Positions 10,671-19,619 of a stretch of DNA of 64,000 nucleotides are shown piece by piece. The stretch is from positions 1,699,501 through 1,763,500 of the forward strand of contig NZ_CP020028.1 of NCBI RefSeq assembly GCF_002240415.1. The letters run 5' to 3'. The position numbers and the translations under genes are program-made. The stretch comes from Paenibacillus kribbensis. Lineage in GTDB: Bacteria > Bacillota > Bacilli > Paenibacillales > Paenibacillaceae. The number at the start of each line of letters is the position of its first letter. Positions within the stretch are counted from its first letter, which is position 1. The notes below the pieces were generated by a model. The model worked only from the letters and a program-made list of their open reading frames with translations, made no database searches and was not told the DNA's origin.

Positions 10671-10680
10671 GCATAAACGG

Positions 10681-12352
10681 ATGGAGAGTGTTGACCGTTA
10701 TATCCATCTCCGGCATGAATCCGTCCAGAACATGGTGCGGGATATGTACCGGAATGAGGCGCTCTCGATGAACGTTTCTTTTTTTATGGACCACGCGTAT
10801 TCCGAATATGTACAGCACCGCATGGACGAAACGTACATGGAGAGTCATGATTATTTAACAGATGTACTCACCTATTTTAAAAATTGGCTGGATGAAAATA
10901 GCGATATCAGCAATTTGATATTGTACAGTGCCGACCAGCAATATTTGTCCACCTTCAATGAGAACAAGCAATTCAAGCAATTCCCGGTGCATGCGGCGCG
11001 TTCCTTTGTACCGGATGTGATGGCTGCCGAAAGTAAAAGCGTCTCTGCTCCGAATTACTGGATTCGGAAGGCGGTCGATCAGTGGAGCCCCTCGTTATAT
11101 TCGTTACAAGTCCCCATTAACAATAAGCAAACACTCAAAAATACCGGTCAGCTTCTGGTGTTTCTAAATTCCAAAAGTATCTCCAATGCACTTGCCAGCT
11201 ACGGGAACAACCTGAAGGGCGAAATTATCGTTCTGTCCACCCATGGAACGGTTCTGTTTGATTCAAGGAATAACTATTACGGAAAAACGTACCCTTATGT
11301 CGAAGTGACCCGATCATTATATGACGATGTGGACTCCGATGTTGGGATCATTCAGGCGAAGCAAAATATGTACATTAACAAGCTGATTTCTCCGGACGAA
11401 GGGTATGTCGTGATTGGCGCAGTTCCTAATGAGGAAATGGCGGAATCGTACCGGGGTATCCGTAATACGATTTTAACGATCAGTGTCGTTTGTATTCTGT
11501 TTGCTGTGCTATTCCCTGCCTTTTTCGTCATTAACTTTGCTAAACGAACGAATCGGATTATTAAATTCACCCGTCAGGTGAAAAATGGCGACCTTACAGC
11601 TCGTATCCAAGACCCCCAAGAGGATGAGCTGGGACAAATCTCTCGAAGCTTCAACGATATGTTGGACGAACTTAATCTATATATTGAACGAGTGTATAAA
11701 GCAGAGATCAAGCAAAAGCAAACGGAGCTTGTTGCCTTGCAGGCACGAATTCACCCACATTTTTTGTATAACACGCTTGAAGTGATACGTATGAGGGCGA
11801 TTTCCCAGGGAGCCAAGGATGTAGGAGAAATGATCTACAGCTTATCGGTGTTGTTCAAAAGCCTGGTTCAGCAAAAAAATATACACACTTAAAGATGAAT
11901 TGGAGGCTTGCAGATTATATCTTGAGTTGTTCAGAATACGCTACAAGGAAAGATTCAATTACACGATTACGGTCGACCCCGAGTTGTATACTCGTTCTGT
12001 CATGAAGCTGATGCTTCAACCCATTATTGAGAATTATATTGTTCATGGTATCCAAAGCGACCGGAATGATAATGTGCTGACCATTGATGTGCGTGAAACG
12101 GGGGAGGTTCTGCTGGTTGAGATCCGTGACAATGGGAAGGGCATTGAAGGGGAGCGTTTGAAACAGATTCTGGAGGAACTGGAACGCCAGGAGGAAAACG
12201 GACAAATGTTTGGACTACGCAGTGTGCACACCCGACTTCGGTTTTTACACGGAGCCGATTACGGGATCGAACTGGAGAGCCGCAGCGGTGAGGGAACGAC
12301 GATTCGGGTACGATGCCCCAACAGGGAAGGGATGGATGCCATATATGTATAA
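10681..12352 (+). pseudogene. YesM-type sensor histidine kinase, truncated and frameshifted
   Basis: Family: membrane-bound kinases that sense sugars or glycans and phosphorylate AraC-type regulators. Visible in order: part of a dCache-like extracellular region, a membrane helix (ILTISVVCILFAVLFPAFFV, about 11475-11535), HAMP (about 11560-11690), the His motif LQARIHPHFLYNTLE, and the ATP-binding end (PIIENYIVHGI, IRDNGKGI, GLRSVHTRL). The N-terminal membrane helix and start are missing. A homopolymer of seven A at about 11875 shifts the frame to an early stop at 11892; six A would restore IYTLKDELEAC and join the rest. Confidence 0.8.
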
Positions 12353-13739
12353 AGTATTTATTGTAGACGATGAGCCTTTTATCATTGAGGGATTATACGA
12401 TATTGTGGATTGGACCTCTTTTGGGCTGGAAATTGTCGGACATGCGGAAAATGGATCTTTGGCGCTGGAAGCGCTGGCCTCCAGACCCGTGGACGTACTG
12501 ATTACGGACATTTCTATGCCAACGATGAATGGTCTCAGGCTGATTCATGAGGCGAGAAAGCTGCATGCTGACTTGAAGGCGATTGTGTTGAGCGGATTTA
12601 ATGAATTTGATTACTTGAAGGAAGGCATGAAGCTGGGCATCGAAAATTACCTTCTGAAGCCGATTAATGTGGAGGAACTGGAATCCACTTTGTGCAATAC
12701 AACGGAGAAGCTGGACAGGTCCCGGTTGGATCAACAATATGAGACGTTCGGGGTGCAGGTTCTCAAGGAAAATACGTTGTACCGTTGGCTGACAGGACAG
12801 ATTGCGCCTACAGAATTTCAGGAGCGCGCTGAATTGATAGGTTTTTCGTTAAATATCCCCTTTATGGAGGTAGCCGTGTTACGGACGGAAGAGGATTCGG
12901 CAGGAATGCATCAACAGTTAAGGCAGTACATTCAGCACCAGCCCGATTTAACATTATTTCACGATGTTGATATGGATAGTGTAATCATTGCCGCACTACC
13001 GAATTATGATGAGGGCAGACAGGACTTGATAACGCTGTTGGAGGATTTTTCTGTTCAATGGTCGACGGACGGGGAAGAAACGGTGTATATCGGGATAGGT
13101 AGCGCCAGTTCGCTTGCTGCAGCTCCACGCAGCTATAATGAAGCTAAAAAATCTTTGGAATATTTTATGATATATGATGACCGCCGGATCATTGACTATA
13201 CGCTGCTGGAGGAGAGCGAAGGCTACGGTGGCGAGACTTGTTCCATCGACTGGAAGGATTATGCGAAGCTGATTATAGCAAGAGACCTGGATGCGCTTAC
13301 CGCACGGATTCAGAGTGATTTTGAGCAGATACAGCATCTTGAAAGGGTTACCCCGGATGAATTGCGGAATATGGCGCTGGAGCTGGTGATCCGGTTCAAG
13401 ATGGAGCTGGAGAGCATCAAGCATTCCAATGAGTCGGAACGGTTTCAGCAGGGGCTTCACCAGATAAAATGCTGTACGACATTGGCAGAGCTGGTGAGCG
13501 CGCTTCAGCATGTGGCGACAGAGACGGTGAATTCACTGCTGCAAGATATGAAAAATCCTATCGTAAGTCAGGTGCTGTTCTATATCCATGTTCATTATGC
13601 CAAGGAGCAGCTTAAAAACACCAATCTCAAGGTACACGAAATTGCGCGGAACGTGGGGTATTGGGAGACGGGTTATTTTTATAAGCAGTTCAGAAAATAT
13701 GTGGGCATTTCCCCGACAGACTATAAAGGATTGGGATAA
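12345..13739 (+). CDS. YesN-type response regulator with shortened AraC domain
   Basis: About 464 residues. Receiver domain at 1-120 with phospho-acceptor Asp55 (VLITDISMP) and Lys105 (LLKPINVEE), a long middle region, and an AraC-type C-terminus. The C-terminal domain is too short: after YIHVHYAKE it jumps to LKNTNLKVHEIARNVGYWE, so the first helix-turn-helix and linking helix (about 40 residues) are absent while the frame is kept. DNA binding is probably weakened or lost. ATG 12345 overlaps the kinase end; ATG 12336 is closer to the GGAAGGG site and is the alternative. It is the partner of the broken kinase just upstream. Confidence 0.75.
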   Translation: MYKVFIVDDEPFIIEGLYDIVDWTSFGLEIVGHAENGSLALEALASRPVDVLITDISMPTMNGLRLIHEARKLHADLKAIVLSGFNEFDYLKEGMKLGIENYLLKPINVEELESTLCNTTEKLDRSRLDQQYETFGVQVLKENTLYRWLTGQIAPTEFQERAELIGFSLNIPFMEVAVLRTEEDSAGMHQQLRQYIQHQPDLTLFHDVDMDSVIIAALPNYDEGRQDLITLLEDFSVQWSTDGEETVYIGIGSASSLAAAPRSYNEAKKSLEYFMIYDDRRIIDYTLLEESEGYGGETCSIDWKDYAKLIIARDLDALTARIQSDFEQIQHLERVTPDELRNMALELVIRFKMELESIKHSNESERFQQGLHQIKCCTTLAELVSALQHVATETVNSLLQDMKNPIVSQVLFYIHVHYAKEQLKNTNLKVHEIARNVGYWETGYFYKQFRKYVGISPTDYKGLG

Positions 13740-13781
13740 ATACCAGGTGTACATGGATTTCTTTAATTTGTACCTTGGTTT

Positions 13782-14669
13782 ATGAATGATATTCGCGATC
13801 TGTTTACAGACCGGAAGCTGGAGGAAACGGCTGTTGTATTCCCGTATTCCAATGATTTCTCCAACCGATCACTTGCCTTTGATGCCACGACACGGCTTAC
13901 CCGGGTGATGTCCTATGATCTCAAGCAGCCGTTCCGTGCCGTCTCCGAGTATCATCTGGACTCGCTCAAGTGGCAGTTACCAAAACTGATTATGATCCCC
14001 AGCGCGCACAATTTCGACAGTACATCGCTGGAACATCTTCTGGAAATGGTGCGATCTTTCGGTGTGACTTTATTAGTCACCGGACCGTTGGGCCTTGATC
14101 CTTACTGGAAAGTGAGCGACCGGGTCGATGATATTATTGGGCAGCGTAGGCTGGGCAATGTCCAACGGGAGGAAGTGATGAGTTTGGAGGGTCAAACCTT
14201 CCCTGTCTCATTCGGTCAGCGGCGAATCGCTGAGGTGGCTAAGGAGGAACAACTGTCACCAAAAGCGGATGGAGCGATGGGTGATGAAGTCGTGAACCTG
14301 CCGCTTGGCAAGGGGCGCTTGATCTGGAGTCCGCTTCCCTTGGAGTTGAATGGCAGGGATGAGCCGATTGCTGAGCTATATCGCTACGCCCTCACTGCCG
14401 CCGGGGTGGAGCGAGAACTGGAGTGGATAGACGGTGGCGATCAGCCGGGACTATATGGACGTAAGCTGAATTTCGAGAATGGGGGCCTGTATATTTTCGT
14501 ATCGGAGTTTTCCCGGGATACCCAAGTGCGTGTTCGAGATAAGGCGACAGGATTATCCTACGCTTTTCTGTTGCCAAGGAGCCGCTCTGTCTTGTTTGCT
14601 GTGGATCGAGAAGGTCAGTTGCTAGCGGTATATCGTCCCGAGGACGTGAATATTGAAGTGATGCAGTGA
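13782..14669 (+). pseudogene. C-terminal remnant of a large glycoside hydrolase
   Basis: 295 residues without signal peptide or catalytic barrel. The first half (LPKLIMIPSAHNFDSTSLEHLLEMV, shifting to FGVTLLVTGPLG) resembles the class I amidotransferase-like trimerisation domain found after the barrel in GH42-type and related hydrolases; the second half is a beta domain. There is no ribosome binding site before ATG 13782 and an in-frame stop just upstream, so the N-terminal catalytic domain has probably been deleted. The position between the response regulator and the alpha-mannosidase fits a mannoside or N-glycan hydrolase. The exact family is not certain. Confidence 0.5.
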
Positions 14670-14707
14670 ACAATGGCAGGTCAAGACATACGGTGAGGAG
14701 ATATACA

Positions 14708-17506
14708 ATGAGCGAGCGCAGGGATGAATCAATCAACAATCAAGCGATAAGCAGGGAAGTAGACACATACACGGGTAGCAAGACGACAGCACATATTATT
14801 TCGCATACCCACTGGGATCGGGAGTGGTATTTGCCTTATGAGAAGCACCATATGCGCCTGATTAGCCTGATGGATTCTCTGCTGGATAAACTGGAGCAGG
14901 ACCCGGATTATAAAAGCTTTTATCTGGACGGGCAGACGATCATTCTGGAGGATTATCTACAGATTCGGCCCGAGCATAAGGAACGGTTAGAGCAGCATAT
15001 TCGCAATGGTCGTATTTTTATCGGACCCTGGTACATTTTGCAGGATGCTTTTCTGACTAGCGGCGAAGCCAATGTACGCAATATGCAGGTTGGGCACCGC
15101 GATGCCGAACGTTATGGCAATCCGTCCAAGATCGGATACTTCCCCGATACGTTTGGTCTGGTTGGGCAGACTCCACAGCTGATGCTACAGTCGGGGATTA
15201 CGAATGTATTTTTCGGACGGGGCGTAAAGCCCACAGGGTTTAACAATACAGTGTCGGATAGAGGCTACGAGTCCTCCTTTTCGGAACTGTTATGGACGGG
15301 GCCAGACGGATCGGAGGTACTCGGTATTTTATTCGCCAACTGGTATTCCAACGGCAATGAGGTCCCGACAGATGAGGCGGAAGCCAAGGTTTATTGGAAG
15401 CGTAAACTGGATGATGCACAAAAATATGCTTCAACTGGCGAGCTGCTGTTCATGAACGGTTGCGATCATCAGCCTTTACAGCTTGATTTACCGAAAGCAA
15501 TCCGTACGGCACAGAAGCTTTATCCGGATATCGAGTTTGTTCATTCCAATTTCAACGATTATCTGACCTCTCTGAAACAGGCTTCCCAACGGCAACTCTC
15601 GTCTGTGAAGGGGGAGTTTCGCAGTCAGCGCACGGATGGCTGGGGAACGCTGGTGAATACGGCTTCTGCCCGGGTGTATTTGAAACAGATGAACCAGTTG
15701 GGACAAGTGATGCTGGAAAAAGTGGCTGAGCCGCTTGCGACCTTCGCGCATCTGTTGGGGCAGGCTTATCCTCATCATTTGTTCACCTATGCCTGGAAAA
15801 CACTGATGCAGAATCATCCGCATGACAGTATTTGCGGCTGTAGTGTGGACGAGGTGCACCGTGAGATGGTGATTCGGTTTGATAAGAGCCGTCATGTAGC
15901 CGAGAGCATTGTGGATGAAAGCATAGAGGTCATTGCACAAGCAGTAGATACGACGGACTTCAGCCGCTTTGGAGAAGATGCGTTGCCGCTCGTGATTTTT
16001 AATACGTCCGGCTGGGAACGCAGTGGTATAGTGTCGGCAGAACTTGAAGTGGTGCGTCTGTACTTCCGTGAAGGATACACGCTTGAGGAGGCCTCTCATC
16101 GAGTGAAGAAAGTGGATCTTTCCGGGCGCGTACTGGTAGACTGTGAAGGGTGTCCGGTGGCATGCAAGGTGGAGGACCTCGGGCTACAGTTCGGTTATGA
16201 TTTACCGGATGACCGATTCCGTCAGCCTTACATGTCTCGTCGGGTTCGCCTTACCTTTGAGGTTGAACGTGTACCCCTGCTAGGCTTAAAAACCTATGCT
16301 TGGCTGAGAAGCAATGTCAAGACTGACCCCTCTTCACTTTTTCATGGCAGTCGAAGTATGGAAAATGATCTGCTTCACGTCGAAATTGCGGATAACGGCT
16401 CTTTTACCCTGACGGATAAACGTACAGGCCGCTGCTACAAAGACCTTGGCGTATATGAAAATGTTGGTGATATCGGCAACGAGTATATGTTCAGGCAGCC
16501 CGAGGGAGAGCAGGCGCTGACCACTGAAGATTTGATCGCTGACATTCGCGTGCTTGAAGATACACCTTATCTGGCATCCATGGAGATTGTCCATCATTGG
16601 GAAATACCGGCCTCTGCGGATGAAACGCTGGAGCAGGAGCAGCGAGAACTGGTTTATTATCCGCACCGTCAGGCTCAGCGCTCCCGACAGACCGTTCCGC
16701 TGACGATACGGACTGTCATTTCTTTATCTCGGAACAGCAGGGGTGTTTCCATGAAAATCACCTTCAACAACCAGGCCAAGGACCACCGACTTCGCGCTCT
16801 GTTTCCGACAGATATAGACTCTGCTGAGCATCGGGTGGACTCCATGTTTGAAATTGCAATTCGGGACAATGAACCCTCACCTGAGTGGGAAAACCCAAGC
16901 AACACACAGCATCAGCAGGCGTTTGTGGATGTAAGCGGGGGACAAACCGGTCTGACTGTGGCCAATCTCGGGTTGAATGAATATGAAATGCTGCGTGATG
17001 GACGCAACACGATTGCAGTAACGCTGCTTCGCTCAGTTGGCGAGCTGGGTGATTGGGGATGGTTCCCGACGCCAGAAGCGCAATGTCTAGGTGAGCATAC
17101 CGCCCGTCTGGAGATCATTCCACATGATGGCGACGGTATTCAGTCCGGCGCATATACAGAAGCCTATCAATACCAAATTCCTTGGATTGTAAAACAAACG
17201 GGGATCCATGCGGGTACAGTTGCTCCAGATTATGCGCCATTTGACTGGAAAAGCACGGAGCTTGCCTTTTCCTCTATGAAAATGAATGAGCTGTCAGGGG
17301 ATGTGCTGTTACGCTGGTACAATATGAGTCATATTGTAGCCCAGTTACTTATCAAGCCCAGGCCGCAGCAGTACGATTTTTATAAAAGTAATATTCTTGA
17401 AGAACAAGGAGAAAGCATCACAGTTGATTCTTCTGGTGAGCTACATCAGGCTGTAAAGCCGCATGAACTTTTCACACTAGGTTTCAAAGTGAAGACCCAC
17501 CAATAA
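14708..17506 (+). CDS. alpha-mannosidase (GH38)
   Basis: About 932 residues, full length for GH38. N-terminal metal site HTHWDREW (residues about 33-40), nucleophile region IGYFPDTFG, a second metal/active-site region LMQNHPHDSICGCSVDEVH, then long beta domains to the end. It removes alpha-mannose from N-glycans or mannosides and, with no signal peptide, acts in the cytoplasm. ATG 14708 has GAGGAG upstream. It is the only intact enzyme of the 8-17.5 kb glycan locus: GH85 upstream would release the glycan that this enzyme trims. A strong terminator follows. Confidence 0.88.
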   Translation: MSERRDESINNQAISREVDTYTGSKTTAHIISHTHWDREWYLPYEKHHMRLISLMDSLLDKLEQDPDYKSFYLDGQTIILEDYLQIRPEHKERLEQHIRNGRIFIGPWYILQDAFLTSGEANVRNMQVGHRDAERYGNPSKIGYFPDTFGLVGQTPQLMLQSGITNVFFGRGVKPTGFNNTVSDRGYESSFSELLWTGPDGSEVLGILFANWYSNGNEVPTDEAEAKVYWKRKLDDAQKYASTGELLFMNGCDHQPLQLDLPKAIRTAQKLYPDIEFVHSNFNDYLTSLKQASQRQLSSVKGEFRSQRTDGWGTLVNTASARVYLKQMNQLGQVMLEKVAEPLATFAHLLGQAYPHHLFTYAWKTLMQNHPHDSICGCSVDEVHREMVIRFDKSRHVAESIVDESIEVIAQAVDTTDFSRFGEDALPLVIFNTSGWERSGIVSAELEVVRLYFREGYTLEEASHRVKKVDLSGRVLVDCEGCPVACKVEDLGLQFGYDLPDDRFRQPYMSRRVRLTFEVERVPLLGLKTYAWLRSNVKTDPSSLFHGSRSMENDLLHVEIADNGSFTLTDKRTGRCYKDLGVYENVGDIGNEYMFRQPEGEQALTTEDLIADIRVLEDTPYLASMEIVHHWEIPASADETLEQEQRELVYYPHRQAQRSRQTVPLTIRTVISLSRNSRGVSMKITFNNQAKDHRLRALFPTDIDSAEHRVDSMFEIAIRDNEPSPEWENPSNTQHQQAFVDVSGGQTGLTVANLGLNEYEMLRDGRNTIAVTLLRSVGELGDWGWFPTPEAQCLGEHTARLEIIPHDGDGIQSGAYTEAYQYQIPWIVKQTGIHAGTVAPDYAPFDWKSTELAFSSMKMNELSGDVLLRWYNMSHIVAQLLIKPRPQQYDFYKSNILEEQGESITVDSSGELHQAVKPHELFTLGFKVKTHQ

Positions 17507-17556
17507 AGACCAATACACAAAGACTAGGGAAAACATTATATCAAAGAAAAACAGTT

Positions 17557-17583
17557 GGGAGCCGTAAAAAAGGCTCCCTTTTT
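17557..17583 (+). terminator. rho-independent terminator after the mannosidase
   Basis: Perfect stem GGGAGCC/GGCTCCC with an 8-base loop and a run of T. A similar hairpin lies at 24108-24132 next to the second DUF1697 copy. Confidence 0.85.
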
Positions 17584-17634
17584 GAGTTTTACCCTTCCAA
17601 CGTTGCTTTTGGATTCCAGTCAGGAGCTTGTATC

Positions 17635-18189
17635 CTACAACTCTTCCTGTTCAGCCGTTTGCATCAGCTTATAGATCTGCCGTGTTGTGTTCACATTCCG
17701 CACAGTCATTTGCTGATACAGCTTGGTGCCGACTAATTTTGTTAACCCGCTTTTTGTGACTTGTTCTTTGCTGACCGAAAACAGAACGGCCCCGGTCGTA
17801 TATATTACCTGGCCTATTCCCGGTTTCAAAGGAAGCTTGTCCAGAACGGAAATATCGTTAATTTCATCCCACAGGAACAATACATCACTTTTCATCTGCG
17901 TATCATTAGACCATTCATTCGGCAGTGCCTCCATAATGCTCTGAATCTCTTTCATATTACGGACGATGACACGGATAGGTAAGCCAAAATCCTCCAGAAT
18001 CGCCTGTTCCAGTATGAGCGATAGCTCCTGGTTGGACTGGATCTGACTGGAAAAAATGATATTTCCAGAATTGATGTAAGTTGTCACATGGCCCATGTCT
18101 GCCTTTTCAAACGTTTCTTTAAGCCTCGTCATCTGAATCTTGTTGTTGCCGCCAACATTGATGCCTCGCAGTAATGCGATATAGATCAT
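17635..18189 (-). CDS. DUF1697 family protein
   Basis: 184 residues, full length for the family: start MIYIALLRGINVGGNNKI, then TYINSGNIIFSS and IRVIVRNMKEI. The function is unknown; the fold is ferredoxin-like with two repeats. Minus-strand ATG at 18189 follows GAGGTGGGG. A second copy with about 80 percent similar protein lies at 24147-24700 but is broken. Both copies sit on the minus strand beside plus-strand genes and share downstream sequence, so they come from a duplication of more than the gene itself. Confidence 0.85.
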   Translation of the reverse strand: MIYIALLRGINVGGNNKIQMTRLKETFEKADMGHVTTYINSGNIIFSSQIQSNQELSLILEQAILEDFGLPIRVIVRNMKEIQSIMEALPNEWSNDTQMKSDVLFLWDEINDISVLDKLPLKPGIGQVIYTTGAVLFSVSKEQVTKSGLTKLVGTKLYQQMTVRNVNTTRQIYKLMQTAEQEEL

Positions 18190-18535
18190 AAAAAGCCCCA
18201 CCTCTCTTCAACAAATAGGATTCTAACAAAGGGATAGGTATTTCAGCAAATACGTTCCTTTCTAACTGTAGGCAATGACCTCCGATAATAACGTTTCATT
18301 TCTAGCATAAAGATATCATAATATAGGCATGGAGCAAGAAAAAACCGGGAGTTTTTATGAAAGTATTGACTGCATTGCTCGATATCAGATTTTTTGTGTA
18401 ATGATGCCATTCCATCACGCTTCTTTAGTACAGCCTGATCTACGAATAAAAGGCGTTACCGCATTTTTGCTTCCTTCCTGGCGAGATGGGAAAATATGCG
18501 TTAGTTATTACATTTGAAAAGGGGCGTAAAACCAA
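18190..18535. other. intergenic region without recognised gene
   Basis: Divergent space between the minus-strand DUF1697 gene and the plus-strand ADP-ribosylglycohydrolase. It must hold both promoters. A 62-codon frame at 18329-18517 has no ribosome binding site and no family likeness. Nothing else is seen. Confidence 0.4.
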
Positions 18536-19465
18536 ATGGCACTTATCAAGGATCGTTTTTTTGGATGCCTGGTTGGGCTGGCCGTGGGTGATGCTTTGGG
18601 AACCACGGTGGAATTCAGTAGTCCAGGTACATTTGAGCCTGTAACGGATATCGTGGGTGGCGGTGTGTTTGGATTGAAGCCGGGACAGTGGACGGATGAT
18701 ACATCCATGGCGCTCTGTTTGGCCGAGAGTTTGGTACGAAAAGATGAATTTGATCCGGCAGACCAAATGCGGCGATACACGAATTGGTACTATGTAGGAT
18801 ATATGAGCAGCACAGGAACGTGCTTTGATATCGGTGGTGCGACAAGAGGGGCGCTGCATCGGTTCGAAGCCACTGGAGATCCATACAGCGGATCTGTTGA
18901 CCCCATGAGCGCGGGAAACGGCTCCATTATGAGGCTTGCACCTGTGGCTATGGCCTATGCGAACCGTCCGGAAGAGGCGGTGATGTACGCTGAGATGAGC
19001 TCGCGCACCACCCATGGAGCAGTCGAAAGTGTTGAGGCCTGCGCTGTGCTTGCTTCAATCCTTGTAGCAGCTCTGCAAGGGGCAGACAAAGAAGCCATGT
19101 TATCGGCCGATGTGTGCCGTAAGTGGTGGCGGGACAAGCCAACTTATTCGACAGCAATTGAAGAAATCATCCAGGGATCTTACCGTCATAAGGAGCCGCC
19201 CGAAATACAGGGAACCGGTTATGTCATTCGTTCCCTTGAGGCTGCGTTGTGGGCATTTTACCATTCGACTTCGTTCGAGGAGGGGGCACTGCTGGCAGTG
19301 AATCTGGGGGATGACGCCGATACAACCGGAGCGGTGTACGGGCAGATTGCAGGAGCTTATTATGGAATAAGCGGTATCCCGAGTCATTGGCGCGAGAAGC
19401 TGGCGATGAAGGAGACGATTGATGAGCTGACTGAGGCTTTATGGAAGAAGGCCGAAAAAAGCTAA
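18536..19465 (+). CDS. ADP-ribosylglycohydrolase family protein
   Basis: 309 residues with the Mg-binding motifs of the DraG/ARH fold: LVGLAVGDALG, WTDDTSMALCLAES near the start, and GDDADTTGAVYGQIAGAYYG near the end. The family removes ADP-ribose from proteins or small molecules in the cytoplasm. All key Asp residues are present, so it should be active. AAAAGGGG lies 11 bases before ATG 18536. It appears monocistronic; no ADP-ribosyltransferase is next to it, so the target is unknown. Confidence 0.88.
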   Translation: MALIKDRFFGCLVGLAVGDALGTTVEFSSPGTFEPVTDIVGGGVFGLKPGQWTDDTSMALCLAESLVRKDEFDPADQMRRYTNWYYVGYMSSTGTCFDIGGATRGALHRFEATGDPYSGSVDPMSAGNGSIMRLAPVAMAYANRPEEAVMYAEMSSRTTHGAVESVEACAVLASILVAALQGADKEAMLSADVCRKWWRDKPTYSTAIEEIIQGSYRHKEPPEIQGTGYVIRSLEAALWAFYHSTSFEEGALLAVNLGDDADTTGAVYGQIAGAYYGISGIPSHWREKLAMKETIDELTEALWKKAEKS

Positions 19466-19619
19466 ACGTTCTGACTATTGCTCATATTTCTCAACAAATT
19501 TAATTTCGTAACCTCACAGATTTTTTTCCGTATAAAGATAAAAACATGATCCAAATTCGTTCCCTCAGGGAGAAGTGCAGCCATGTTTAACAAAATGAGA
19601 AGTTGAGGTAATGCATTAT

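Noticed and set aside
18329..18517. 62-codon frame upstream of the ADP-ribosylglycohydrolase
   Set aside because: No ribosome binding site, no recognisable composition of a protein, and it lies in a promoter region.
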